Assembly (NCBI RefSeq): GCF_009789195.1
Contig: NZ_WSTC01000028.1
Location: 1-64,000 of the forward strand
Length of the DNA stretch: 64,000 nucleotides
DNA from: Paenibacillus sp. MMS18-CY102
GTDB taxonomy: Bacteria; Bacillota; Bacilli; Paenibacillales; Paenibacillaceae
Direction: 5' to 3'
The notes under the pieces were generated by a model, which did not search any database, was not told the DNA's origin, and worked only from the letters and a program-made list of their open reading frames with translations. Positions within the stretch are counted from its first letter, which is position 1. Every line of letters begins with the position of its first letter. Below are positions 49,703 through 58,055 of the stretch, piece by piece. The position numbers were made by a program, and so were the translations under genes.

Positions 49703-50440
49703 GTGGCGAGGTACAAGAGAGTTCTGATCAAGTTAAGCGGCGGGGCAGTTGCGGGGAACGGAGCATCCGGCTTTGAACCAGAGCGGCTGGAGCATATTGC
49801 GAACGAAATCATAGCGGTCGTTAACTTAGGCGTGGAGGTGTCGCTCGTTATTGGTGGGGGCAACATTTTTCGCGGCAATATGGCGGAGAGCTGGGGCATC
49901 GAACGGGCCGAGGCTGATAATATTGGGACACTGGCGACGGTGATCAATAGCTTAATGCTCCGGGGCGTCCTTAAATCTAAGGCGAACCAAGAGGTTCGCG
50001 TGATGACTGCTATACCGATTGCCTCAGTCGCAGAGCCTTATATTCGATTAAGGGCGGTTCACCATCTAGAGAAGGGGTATATTGTTATCTTTGCTGGTGG
50101 CAATGGGCAGCCTTACGTGACGACCGATTATCCATCCGTCCAACGGGCGATTGAAGTCAATTGTGACGCGCTGTTAGTGGCCAAACAAGGCGTCGATGGC
50201 GTGCTTAACGCAGATCCGAAGTACGATAAAGAGGCAAGGAAGTTTAAGTCGCTCCACTACAACGATGTATTGAAGCATAACTTGAAAGTCATGGATCAAT
50301 CTGCTTTCATATTAGCAAGAGATTATAATTTGCCGATGCATGTATTCAATTTTGACAAACCGGGTTCTATGAAAGAGATTTGCGAAGGAAAGAACAACGG
50401 GACGATCATTAGCAGCGAGTCGGTGTTGGAGCTGGAGTGA
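49703..50440 (+). CDS. UMP-kinase-like protein (PyrH paralogue)
   Basis: A 245-residue amino-acid-kinase-fold protein: RYKRVLIKLSGGAVAG (phosphate loop), VSLVIGGGNIFRG, GTLATVINSLMLR, VAEPYIRLRAVHHLEKG, VIFAGGNGQPYVTTD, LLVAKQGVDGVLNADPKYD and LKVMDQSAF, in the order of bacterial UMP kinase, which makes UDP from UMP. Changes from housekeeping PyrH (SGGAVAG for SGEALAG, TTDYPSVQRA for STDTTAALRA) and the lack of frr/tsf neighbours mark it as a paralogue, so substrate and role are open. Start GTG 49703 follows AAGGGGG. It is controlled by the leader attenuator just upstream. Confidence 0.85.
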   Translation: MARYKRVLIKLSGGAVAGNGASGFEPERLEHIANEIIAVVNLGVEVSLVIGGGNIFRGNMAESWGIERAEADNIGTLATVINSLMLRGVLKSKANQEVRVMTAIPIASVAEPYIRLRAVHHLEKGYIVIFAGGNGQPYVTTDYPSVQRAIEVNCDALLVAKQGVDGVLNADPKYDKEARKFKSLHYNDVLKHNLKVMDQSAFILARDYNLPMHVFNFDKPGSMKEICEGKNNGTIISSESVLELE

Positions 50441-50524
50441 GTGACGTCCGAGGGATGTGCGTATTGCGTGCGATCGCCCTCGCTCTAAGCGGAACTGGGG
50501 GCAAAGCTGAACCTCGCACGGTTG

Positions 50525-50713
50525 CGCTAACGGACCGAGGAGCCGTTATTCGAGCCCAAACAGCGCTAATAAAAAGGTAACGGACTCAGGAGCCGCTATT
50601 TAGCGCAAAAACGCTACAAATCAGCGGTTTTGCGGAAAATAACGGCGCTCCGGTCCGTTAGAATTTCAAATGCCTGCAATTTCCCCGAATAACGGCTATA
50701 CGGTCCGTTAGCG
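50525..50713. repeat. Four-unit intergenic repeat cluster (++--), second copy
   Basis: Direct units GCTAACGGACCGAGGAGCCG (about 50525-50552) and GTAACGGACTCAGGAGCCGC (about 50577-50602), then inverted units AATAACGGCGCTCCGGTCCG (about 50639-50663) and AATAACGGCTATACGGTCCG (about 50689-50713). Unit spacing (about 52, 61, 50 bp) nearly equals that at 29067-29252. Confidence 0.72.
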
Positions 50714-50868
50714 GTTAACGCGCATTGCGCGCTAGCGAGAGTTTACCCCGACGCCGTTGAGCGAACAGGTCGAGGACGCAGGTGCAGGTGCAGGTGCATA
50801 TGACACACGAGCCTGAGCTGCTAAACCCTGCGTTCCGCCAGTGTTCGCAGGGCCCGGAAGCACGAGAC
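50714..50868. other. Intergenic remainder before the kinase stop
   Basis: No gene seen. It includes a triple tandem GCAGGT (50778-50795) and GC-rich sequence in which short arms such as CTGCG/CGCAG can pair near the minus-strand kinase stop, but no clear terminator with a T-run was found. Confidence 0.35.
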
Positions 50869-52179
50869 TCATCCCACCGGAAGCAGCACCGTAAATGAGG
50901 TCATCTCCTTCGGCGTGCTTTTCGCCACAATTTTGCCTCTGTGCTGCTCGACGATTGACTTGGCGATAGCCAGGCCCAAGCCATAGCCGCCAAGCCTGCG
51001 TGACCTTGAAGCATCGGCGCGATAGAAGCGGTCGAAAATTCGTTCCAGATGCTCAGGCTGTATGCCATCGCCGGTATTCGCAACCGCCAGCACGATTTCG
51101 TGGTGGCGCTTCTTAAGCGAGATGTCGATGGTTCCCTTGGCAGGCGTGTATTTGATGGCATTATCCAGCAAAATCATCGCTACTTGCTTGATCTGCTCGT
51201 TATTGCCGCGGACGGCCAAATCAGGTTCAATCTCGTAGCGCAATGACAAATCCTTCTCGAACACGACTGCTTCCATCGTGAGAATGACGCTTTCGACCGA
51301 TTCGCTCACGTTGAAATTCGAGAAGATCATGCCTGCCCTAGAATCGTCCATCTCGGTTAGGTACAGCAAATCGTTGGTTAGCGTCTTCATGCGCTCGGTC
51401 TCGGATTGAATGCGGTGCAGCCATTTTGCTTGATTGCGTATTGTATCTTCGCTATTGGCCAACAGTACGTCAGCATTCGTATTAATGACGGCCAGCGGCG
51501 TTTTCAGCTCATGGGAGGCGTCGGCGATGAATTGCTTTTGCTTATTGAACGCTTCTTTGACCGGCGCGATAGAGCGATTGGCGAAGTAGCGGCTCGTAAA
51601 ATAAATCAAAATGAGCATAACAAGCCCTACGGCGGAGAAGGTATAAACGAGATTCGTAATGATTTTCTGCTGGGCCGTGACATCCAGATAAACGACCTGA
51701 TGCCCGGCTCCATTGCTTTGAATTTTGTAAGCCCAGCGATTGCCGTCTAGCGTAAACTTCCCGCTATTGGATCGGGCAGAGGCCGCTTCGCTTGCCGCCA
51801 GATCGTAGAACGCGCTGTCCATGTCGAACCGGGAGTTCGCCGATGTGATGTTCCACTGCTCGTCCGTCTGCAACGAGAAGGAGACGGAGCGCTCCGGCGG
51901 CGGATTTCCATTCCCGTCTCCGATTCCGATCCCGTTACCGCTGCCAATGCCGCCATCTCCCTTCGGAAGATGGCCGCCGCCGCCGTCCTTCTGCTTCTCT
52001 CCCCCAAACTTCCCTTCCGGCTTGTGATAAAATTCCGACACTCTGCCCAGCTCCATATCGATATCTTTACGAACATTCTGGTACGTAATCGTGTAGATGG
52101 CCGCGAAGGCCAACAGCATCATGAAGGAGATAATGACAAGATTGACGACGAGAAACCGATTGCGGAGCTTCGTAAACAT
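50869..52179 (-). CDS. Sensor histidine kinase (partner of the VTC-operon regulator)
   Basis: A 436-residue kinase: first membrane helix (about 8-30), an extracellular loop with a Gly/Lys/Asn/Pro-rich low-complexity stretch (about 54-95, GGEKQKDGGGGHLPKGDGG), second helix (about 185-205), HisKA with ADASHELKTPLAVI (phospho-acceptor His) and HATPase_c (VAMILLDNAIKYTP; RRLGGYGLGLAIAKSIVEQH). Its start overlaps the regulator's stop. The pair lies head-to-head with the VTC operon and shares operator boxes with it. The signal sensed is unknown. Confidence 0.88.
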   Translation of the reverse strand: MFTKLRNRFLVVNLVIISFMMLLAFAAIYTITYQNVRKDIDMELGRVSEFYHKPEGKFGGEKQKDGGGGHLPKGDGGIGSGNGIGIGDGNGNPPPERSVSFSLQTDEQWNITSANSRFDMDSAFYDLAASEAASARSNSGKFTLDGNRWAYKIQSNGAGHQVVYLDVTAQQKIITNLVYTFSAVGLVMLILIYFTSRYFANRSIAPVKEAFNKQKQFIADASHELKTPLAVINTNADVLLANSEDTIRNQAKWLHRIQSETERMKTLTNDLLYLTEMDDSRAGMIFSNFNVSESVESVILTMEAVVFEKDLSLRYEIEPDLAVRGNNEQIKQVAMILLDNAIKYTPAKGTIDISLKKRHHEIVLAVANTGDGIQPEHLERIFDRFYRADASRSRRLGGYGLGLAIAKSIVEQHRGKIVAKSTPKEMTSFTVLLPVG

Positions 52180-52856
52180 TAGGAAGTCGCCTCCAGCACA
52201 TAGCCTACGCCCCTGATCGTATTGATGCGGACCGCCGCATGGAGGAAGACAAGCTTTTTCCGCAAGAAAGAAATGTAGACCTCTACGTTATTATGCTCGA
52301 CCTCGGAATCGAACCCCCACAGCTTTTCAATAATTTGCTCCTTGGAAGTGACTGCGTTTTTCCTCGACATGAGCAGCTCCAGCAGCTCACTCTCCTTCAA
52401 AATCAGCTTCAGCTCCTTGCCTCCGCAAGCAAGCTTCAGATTCGCTGCATTCAACTCGATATCCCCGAACTTGAGCGCATCCTCTGGCACGACTTCCCCC
52501 TTGCGCCGCAGCGCTGCTCGGATTCTGGCCATGAGCTCCTCCGTCGAGAACGGCTTCGCCACATAGTCGTCGGCGCCGTAGTCCAGTCCCGAGATTTTGT
52601 CGGAAATTTCACCCTTGGCGGTAAGCAGAATAACAGGCGTTGCGATTCCTTTGCTTCGCATCGTCTTCAATACCGTAATGCCGTCCATCTCAGGCAGCAT
52701 GATATCGAGCAAGATTAAATCATAGATGCCGCTCATCGCGTTATCCAACCCCGATTGCCCATCATGGACAGCATCGACGGAGTAATTGTGCTTTTTCAAA
52801 ATTTGCGTTAGTGCCTCTGCCAGATGAACCTCGTCTTCCACAATTAATAGGCGCAT
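52179..52856 (-). CDS. OmpR-family response regulator controlling the VTC operon
   Basis: A 225-residue regulator: receiver with E7-D8-E9, phospho-acceptor Asp51 (LILLDIMLPEMDG), Lys in YVAKPFS, and an OmpR-type winged helix (about 130-222, LKESELLELLMSRKNAVTSKEQIIEKLWG and INTIRGVGYVLE). ATG 52856 is set by AAGGGAG 11 nt upstream; the frame continues upstream without a start signal. Tandem TTAAG/TTAAAGG boxes occur just upstream of its own promoter and of the divergent VTC operon, so it is probably autoregulated and an activator of that operon. Confidence 0.9.
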   Translation of the reverse strand: MRLLIVEDEVHLAEALTQILKKHNYSVDAVHDGQSGLDNAMSGIYDLILLDIMLPEMDGITVLKTMRSKGIATPVILLTAKGEISDKISGLDYGADDYVAKPFSTEELMARIRAALRRKGEVVPEDALKFGDIELNAANLKLACGGKELKLILKESELLELLMSRKNAVTSKEQIIEKLWGFDSEVEHNNVEVYISFLRKKLVFLHAAVRINTIRGVGYVLEATS

Positions 52857-52902
52857 ATCGCTGTCGCTCCCTTTCTGAATAAGCCGTTGTCTATGTAGGA
52901 CC

Positions 52903-52934
52903 ACTATAAGCATCGAACCTTTAATCAACCTTAA
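52903..52934 (-). promoter_or_regulatory. Response-regulator box and -10 before the two-component operon
   Basis: On the minus strand TTAAGGTT, GA, TTAAAGGTTCGA (52934-52913) is followed after 4 nt by TATAGT (52908-52903). The tandem half-sites TTAAGR / TTAAAGG are 10 bp apart and occupy the -35 region. Confidence 0.72.
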
Positions 52935-53010
52935 TCGACGTAATCCTTCTTATAGTAGCAAGCCAGGCGCTCGCCAACAAACAAAACAAAATCCGATGCA
53001 TCGCCATCAT

Positions 53011-53042
53011 TTAAGATTCGTTAAAGGTTCGAGCCCTAAGCT
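53011..53042 (+). promoter_or_regulatory. Response-regulator box and -10 before the VTC operon
   Basis: TTAAGATT, CG, TTAAAGGTTCGA (53011-53032) matches the box of the divergent operon at 19 of 22 positions, and a TAAGCT -10-like hexamer (53037-53042) follows after the same 4 nt. Confidence 0.72.
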
Positions 53043-53099
53043 TTGGTCATGGAACGGCGAACGGCGAAACGTTCAGCCACATGAAAGGGGGCGCAGCCG

Positions 53100-53840
53100 A
53101 TGGCGATCGAAGTGTTCAATCGATACGAAAACAAGTACCTGATGGATAGCCAAGCATTCCACGCGCTATATCATCGTTTGCTCGAATATATGGAGCTTGA
53201 TGCCTACAACAAGAACGATAAGTTCTATTCCATCAGTAACCTTTATTATGATACCGAGCATGATTCCTTGATCCGTACGAGTTTAGCAAAGCCCAAGTAT
53301 AGGGAGAAGTTGCGGATTAGAGCCTACGGCATTCCGGATGCAGATGCCAAGGTGTACGTGGAATTGAAGAAGAAAGTGCTGGGCCTGGTGAACAAAAGAA
53401 GGACGGCGCTGAAGCTGGACGAGGCTTACGCATTCGTTCGAACGGGGATTGAGCCAGAGCTGCAGGGCTATATGAACCAGCAGGTGATTCAAGAAATTAA
53501 GTACTTCATGAGCCGGTATGAGCTGCAGCCGAAGGTGTATCTGGCTTACGACCGCATCGCGTTATTTTGCAAAAATAATCGGGATCTGCGCATTACGTTC
53601 GACACGAACATCCGGTCGAGGCGGCATGGCCTGAGGCTGGAAGCTGGCGATCATGGGGAGCCGTTAATGGATCAGGGGCAATGGCTGATGGAAGTGAAGG
53701 CTGAGAAGACGATACCGGTTTGGCTGGCTCACATGCTATCGGAGCATCAGATGTTTCGGACGGGCTTCTCCAAATACGGCAACGAATATAAGAAAACACG
53801 AATGAACAATCAACTGACGAGGGAGCGAATTTCCTTATGA
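53100..53840 (+). CDS. VTC-domain polyphosphate polymerase-like protein
   Basis: A 246-residue VTC/CYTH-like tunnel-fold protein: FNRYENKYLMD (E-x-K), YYDTEHDSLI, KLRIRAYG, VYVELKKKVLGLVNKRR, VYLAYDRIAL, LRITFDTNI and LMEVKAEK. In yeast Vtc4 this domain makes polyphosphate from ATP; bacterial copies are found beside DUF4956 and CotH proteins and their product is unproven. GAAAGGGGGC precedes the ATG. It overlaps the DUF4956 gene by 4 bp. Confidence 0.85.
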   Translation: MAIEVFNRYENKYLMDSQAFHALYHRLLEYMELDAYNKNDKFYSISNLYYDTEHDSLIRTSLAKPKYREKLRIRAYGIPDADAKVYVELKKKVLGLVNKRRTALKLDEAYAFVRTGIEPELQGYMNQQVIQEIKYFMSRYELQPKVYLAYDRIALFCKNNRDLRITFDTNIRSRRHGLRLEAGDHGEPLMDQGQWLMEVKAEKTIPVWLAHMLSEHQMFRTGFSKYGNEYKKTRMNNQLTRERISL

Positions 53841-54517
53841 TCGAATCCATTTTCGCGACGGCGGCCACGAGCTCGGACTTAACGCTGGCGCATGCTCTGC
53901 TAACCATTTTCATTTCTATCGCATTGGGCGGGATTATCAGCCTTACGTATATGAAGACCCAGACCGGCTTTACGCAAAATTTTGCCCTAACGATGATCGT
54001 GCTGCCCACAATCGTGGCCATCATCATCCTGCTAATCGGCAGCAATATTGCAAGAGCGTTTAGCTTAGCTGGAGCCTTCTCGATTATCCGCTTCCGCAGT
54101 GCGCCAGGCGATCCGAAGGATATTGCATTCGTCTTATTCACGATGGCGGCAGGGCTTGCGTGCGGCGTCGGGGCGTTCGGCTACGCCGTCCTATTCACCA
54201 TCATCCTCTGCATACTGATGTTCGTACTGAAAGCGGCTAACTTTGGCGCTAAGAAAGCAACGCAGAAACTGCTGAAAGTGACGATTCCGGAAAATCTGGG
54301 GTACGAGGAAGCATTCGACGAGATTTTTCAATCCTTCAAGATCGATTACGAGCTAAGAAAAGTAAGAACAACAGAGTTAGGCAGCCTGTACGAGCTCGTT
54401 TATGCGGTGACGATCGATCATCTCACGAACCAGAAGGAGCTGCTCGATGCGATCCGATGCCGAAATGGCAATTTGGACATTACGTTAACGATGAGCCCAG
54501 CTACGGCAGAATACTAA
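53837..54517 (+). CDS. DUF4956 membrane protein
   Basis: A 226-residue protein with four membrane helices in the first 130 residues (LAHALLTIFISIALGGIIS, FALTMIVLPTIVAIIILLI, FVLFTMAAGLACGVGAFGY, VLFTIILCILMFVL) and the conserved ARAFSLAGAFSIIRFRSAPGDPKD that defines DUF4956. The C-terminal 90 residues are soluble with an ACT-like pattern. It overlaps the VTC gene (ATGA) and is the usual partner of VTC-domain proteins, so it may carry or sense the VTC product; that role is inference. Confidence 0.83.
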   Translation: MIESIFATAATSSDLTLAHALLTIFISIALGGIISLTYMKTQTGFTQNFALTMIVLPTIVAIIILLIGSNIARAFSLAGAFSIIRFRSAPGDPKDIAFVLFTMAAGLACGVGAFGYAVLFTIILCILMFVLKAANFGAKKATQKLLKVTIPENLGYEEAFDEIFQSFKIDYELRKVRTTELGSLYELVYAVTIDHLTNQKELLDAIRCRNGNLDITLTMSPATAEY

Positions 54518-54549
54518 CATAAACGAATAATAGAGAGGAAAGATAAACA

Positions 54550-56385
54550 ATGAAAAAAACATGGAGCGTTACCAATAAATTAAGTGTTCTTCTATTATGC
54601 GCGGCTTTGCTTACGGCATGCAGTGACAAAACCGCAACGACATCTACATCCACATCGGTTACAGAAACGAAGGCTACGGCTGTATCGGTCCAATCAGGCG
54701 AAACGGCGTCGAGCGGGCAATTGGCTAGCATCGACCTGACGCAGGAAATTGAGTACGAGGCTGACGATGCCTATACGGATTGGGCGGCAGCGAATCCGGC
54801 CGCTATTAAGCTCAGCGGTGCCAGCGCTAGCGTCGAAGGCGCGGGAGCGACAGCGAAGGATGGCACGGTTACAATAACGGCAGCTGGAACGTATGCGGTA
54901 AGCGGGAAGCTGGATGACGGGCAGATTGTTATCGACGTGCCGGATAAAGGTGTCGTGCGCCTCGTCTTAAACGGTGCAGAAATTCATAACAGCAGCGGCT
55001 CAGCGATCTACGTCAAAGAAGCGGGCAAGACGATCATTAGCTTGCCAGAGGGAACGAATAACGTTATATCTGACGGTGAAACATACGCTACTGCGGCGAA
55101 GGCAGCAACCGATGCGTCCAATGCATCCGATGCTAGTGTTGACGGATCGGCTGAGGAAGAAACGGATGAGCCTAATGCGGCGATCTATAGCAAGGATGAT
55201 TTGACGATCAACGGAACAGGACAGCTCGTCGTAGAAGGAAACTATAACAACGGGATAACAAGCAAGGATAAGCTGAAAGTTACGGGCGGCACGATCGTTA
55301 TCGACGCCATCGACGATGGATTGATGGGGCGCGATCTCGTCGCTATCCAAGCGGGCGAGTTCACAATCAAGGCAGGCGGGCATGGCATTCAGGCGACGAA
55401 CGATAAGGCAGGTTCCGAAGGGATTATCAACCTTGCAGGGGGTACGTTTGCAATCGAATCTGGGGAAGATGCTTTGCACAGCAGCGGCGGTGTTCGGGTA
55501 ACGGACGGTGACGTTCAAATCAACGCGGGCGATGATGGCATTCATGCGGAACTCGCACTGTCCATAGAGGGAGGAACCATTACGATTGCCCGGAGCAATG
55601 AAGGCATCGAAGCGCCTGCCATTATGATCTCGGAGGGCAAGACGAGCATTGTTGCCAACGATGACGGCGTGAATGTCGCGGGAGGCGCAGATGGATCGGC
55701 TAACGAAGGCGAGCCAGGAGGCGATCCATCCGAATCAGGAGCGGCGTCAGCGAGACAGCTTACGATCAGTGGCGGCTATTTGACCGTTGACTCGAAGGGC
55801 GATGGTTTGGATGCCAACGGATCAATCGTGATGACAGGCGGCACCGTTATCGTTAATGGACCGACTGAGAATAACAACGGGGCGCTCGATTATGATGGAA
55901 CCTTCACGATGACAGGCGGATTTCTGATCGCGGCGGGCAGCTCCGGCATGGTGCAAGCTACATCGGATGGATCAGCGCAGCCTGGCGTTCTTATGACGTA
56001 CCCGCAGGCCCAGCAAGCAGGCACGTTGGTTCATTTGGCAGATAATGAAGGCAATGCGGCCATTACCTTTGCGCCATCGAAAGATTATCAGGCGGTATTC
56101 ATCAGCTCGCCGAACCTGAAGCAGAATGCATCTTATACGCTATACTCGGGAGGCGCATCAACGGGCACTGAGATCGATGGGCTCTATGAAGGCGGCGAAT
56201 ACCAAGGCGGGACGCAAATCGTCGCATTCGAGACTGCATCGCTCGTAACCTGGCTGAACGAGTCGGGCGTTACGGAAGCAAGAAGCGGCATGGGTGGCAT
56301 GAGCGGGCCTGGCGGCGGCCGGGGCCAAGGCGGAGATCGCATGCCGCCGGGCGGCGATGGCGAACGGCCGCAACGGGCGCAGTGA
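54550..56385 (+). CDS. Secreted carbohydrate-binding-domain (DUF4353) lipoprotein
   Basis: A 611-residue lipoprotein: signal MKKTWSVTNKLSVLLL, lipobox LLTAC (Cys about 20), a Thr/Ser linker, then a right-handed beta-helix-like repetitive domain (repeats such as DDLTINGTGQLVVEGNYNNGI, DDGIHAELALSIEGGTI, DDGVNVAGG) typical of DUF4353 carbohydrate-binding proteins. The C-terminal tail is Gly/Arg/Pro/Met-rich (GMGGMSGPGGGRGQGG). GAGAGGAAAGA precedes the ATG. In many genomes this family follows VTC-DUF4956-CotH; here CotH is absent. Confidence 0.82.
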   Translation: MKKTWSVTNKLSVLLLCAALLTACSDKTATTSTSTSVTETKATAVSVQSGETASSGQLASIDLTQEIEYEADDAYTDWAAANPAAIKLSGASASVEGAGATAKDGTVTITAAGTYAVSGKLDDGQIVIDVPDKGVVRLVLNGAEIHNSSGSAIYVKEAGKTIISLPEGTNNVISDGETYATAAKAATDASNASDASVDGSAEEETDEPNAAIYSKDDLTINGTGQLVVEGNYNNGITSKDKLKVTGGTIVIDAIDDGLMGRDLVAIQAGEFTIKAGGHGIQATNDKAGSEGIINLAGGTFAIESGEDALHSSGGVRVTDGDVQINAGDDGIHAELALSIEGGTITIARSNEGIEAPAIMISEGKTSIVANDDGVNVAGGADGSANEGEPGGDPSESGAASARQLTISGGYLTVDSKGDGLDANGSIVMTGGTVIVNGPTENNNGALDYDGTFTMTGGFLIAAGSSGMVQATSDGSAQPGVLMTYPQAQQAGTLVHLADNEGNAAITFAPSKDYQAVFISSPNLKQNASYTLYSGGASTGTEIDGLYEGGEYQGGTQIVAFETASLVTWLNESGVTEARSGMGGMSGPGGGRGQGGDRMPPGGDGERPQRAQ

Positions 56386-56423
56386 TGCTATCCGTACGTT
56401 GCTGCGATACAGTTATAGAATGA

Positions 56424-56479
56424 GCGGCAATAGGAGCGTGTGCCTTCATTTGAAGGGGCACGCTCCTATTGCCGCATTT
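56424..56479. terminator. Strong terminator hairpin, likely bidirectional
   Basis: Perfect 17-bp stem GCGGCAATAGGAGCGTG (56424-56440) / CACGCTCCTATTGCCGC (56459-56475), inner TGCC/GGCA, then ATTTT. It lies between the converging lipoprotein and DinB genes. Confidence 0.88.
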
Positions 56480-56493
56480 TGCCGAGTGATACG

Positions 56494-57036
56494 TTAATTG
56501 CTCTGGGCTGCTTCTGCTGCCATGCCCGATTCAGGAGATAGGTGCATGAATAGCCCATACTCCGTCATGACGGAGGAATGCCCGAGCTGGCGGAGCATGG
56601 CAGACAGGTTGCCCCTGTGGTAGGTGCCGTGGTTGACCACTTGGGTGACGAATTCGGAATATCTTGTGTGCAGTACGCCAGCGTATGGATTATGCAAGAT
56701 GACCTCATTTTCTAGATTCGGATGGCTGGAGATATGGCGTTTAAACTTCGCGGCCAATTCGTCGTACATCGCTTCCAGCTCCGTTAGGGTCTTGGTCTCG
56801 GCATCTGCTTCGATTCGGAAAGAATCCGTCATTGCTTCGCTCATTTCTTTGCCCAAGAAAATTTCCATCCATCCGTAATCGACCTTATAAATATGCGCCA
56901 TTACTTTGGACACGGAAGAAAACACGCTTTCAATCTCTTGATTATAGAGATGCGGGGGAAGCTCCTTTAATCGATTAAAAATCGTTTTGTTCGCCCACAC
57001 ATGATAGTCATACATTCTTTCGCAGTGGTTAGCCAT
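56494..57036 (-). CDS. DinB-family protein
   Basis: A 180-residue DinB/DfrA-like four-helix-bundle protein: MYDYHVWANKTIFNRLKEL, VDYGWMEIFLG with an early metal-binding His, and FVTQVVNHGTYHRGNLSAMLRQLGH, where the two late His of the metal site lie (HGTYHRG). These proteins are putative metal-dependent thiol S-transferases or bacillithiol transferases. ATG 57036 (GAGG 8 nt upstream) is preferred to the GTG at 57045. Confidence 0.83.
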   Translation of the reverse strand: MANHCERMYDYHVWANKTIFNRLKELPPHLYNQEIESVFSSVSKVMAHIYKVDYGWMEIFLGKEMSEAMTDSFRIEADAETKTLTELEAMYDELAAKFKRHISSHPNLENEVILHNPYAGVLHTRYSEFVTQVVNHGTYHRGNLSAMLRQLGHSSVMTEYGLFMHLSPESGMAAEAAQSN

Positions 57037-57146
57037 CTCGATCACCTCAGCCTTTTCTGTTCTTATGTATCCATCTTACAAAAGCGTCCCTGACAACAGG
57101 GTGTCAGTGATGGTTGCTGCTTTGCGATTTATTAAGGGAAATATGA

Positions 57147-57168
57147 TATACTGTGTACAGAATACACA
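57147..57168 (+). promoter_or_regulatory. TetR operator at the tetR promoter
   Basis: TGTGTA-CAGAA-TACACA (57152-57168), perfect 6-bp arms, overlaps the end of a TATACT -10 (57147-57152) with TTGCGA 19 bp upstream. A second box of the same type stands at 59799-59815. Confidence 0.68.
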
Positions 57169-57206
57169 CATGCCATCGTGAATGGATTAATGGAGGATCT
57201 AACGAT

Positions 57207-58001
57207 ATGGAACGCGGCGATGCAAATGGAGCTGGCGAAGGAGCACTCGGCAAGCTGCCTTCCGGCATAGCGTTGAGCTGGGGAATCGTGAAGCAGTCCC
57301 GCAGGGGACCAAAAGGCGAGCTAAGCATTAAGAAAATTGTAGATGCAGCCATTGAGATTGCGGATCGGGACGGGCTTGCGGGCGTATCGATGAGCAGAGT
57401 CGCGCAGTCGCTCGGCTTTACGACAATGTCGTTGTATCGTTATATTACGGGCAAGGAAGACTTGTTGACGTTGATGCAGGATGCTGTCTGTGCTATTCCG
57501 ATACCGCCGGAAGTGGCCGGAAAGCCATGGCGCGAGGAGATGAAAGAGTATGTCTGGGCTTGTGTGGGCGTATTTCGCGATCATCCGTGGTATGGCGATA
57601 TTCAGATTAAGAGTGTTCCGCTGACGCCTAGCAATCTGCAAGTGATTGACTGGATGCTTCGCATTATGCGGGACTTCCCGTTGAACGATTTTGAGAAAAT
57701 GTCATTCCTGCTGTTGGCCAGCAGCTATTCACGGGCATGCGGGCTCATTATGCGGGACATCGTGCGGGCTGAGCGTGAAGGAATAAGCGCTGAAGCGTTC
57801 AGCGGCGTCGGTTACGGCGATGCGCTGAAGCAGCTGGTCACGCGGGAGCGGTTTCCGGATTTGTATCCGGTCTTGATGTCGGGTGCCTACACGGATGAGG
57901 CTGACAATCCAATCAACAACGACTTGGAGTTTGGGCTTGAGCGAATATTGGACGGGATCGAACATTATTTGCAGCAGAAGCAGGGCTCAGCAGGCAACTA
58001 A
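57207..58001 (+). CDS. TetR-family regulator of a DrrAB-like exporter
   Basis: A 264-residue TetR protein with a charged N-terminal extension, the HTH (SIKKIVDAAIEIADRDGLAGVSMSRVAQSLGFTTMSLYRYITGKEDLL) and a TetR_C-type ligand domain. ATG 57207 follows GGAGGATC. It is convergent with the ABC genes. The palindrome at its promoter recurs upstream of the ABC operon, so the protein probably represses both and releases on drug binding. Confidence 0.85.
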   Translation: MERGDANGAGEGALGKLPSGIALSWGIVKQSRRGPKGELSIKKIVDAAIEIADRDGLAGVSMSRVAQSLGFTTMSLYRYITGKEDLLTLMQDAVCAIPIPPEVAGKPWREEMKEYVWACVGVFRDHPWYGDIQIKSVPLTPSNLQVIDWMLRIMRDFPLNDFEKMSFLLLASSYSRACGLIMRDIVRAEREGISAEAFSGVGYGDALKQLVTRERFPDLYPVLMSGAYTDEADNPINNDLEFGLERILDGIEHYLQQKQGSAGN

Positions 58002-58002
58002 G

Positions 58003-58040
58003 GAAACAGCGTAACGGCGATGCCGGGACGCTGTTTCTTT
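58003..58040 (+). terminator. Terminator of tetR gene
   Basis: Perfect 10-bp stem GAAACAGCGT (58003-58012) / ACGCTGTTTC (58028-58037), then TTT. Confidence 0.75.
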
Positions 58041-58055
58041 AGTTGGGGAAAGAGA

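Noticed and set aside
50778-50795. Triple tandem GCAGGT as a possible CRISPR or minisatellite
   Set aside because: Only 18 bp, no spacers, no cas genes; a trivial short tandem repeat.
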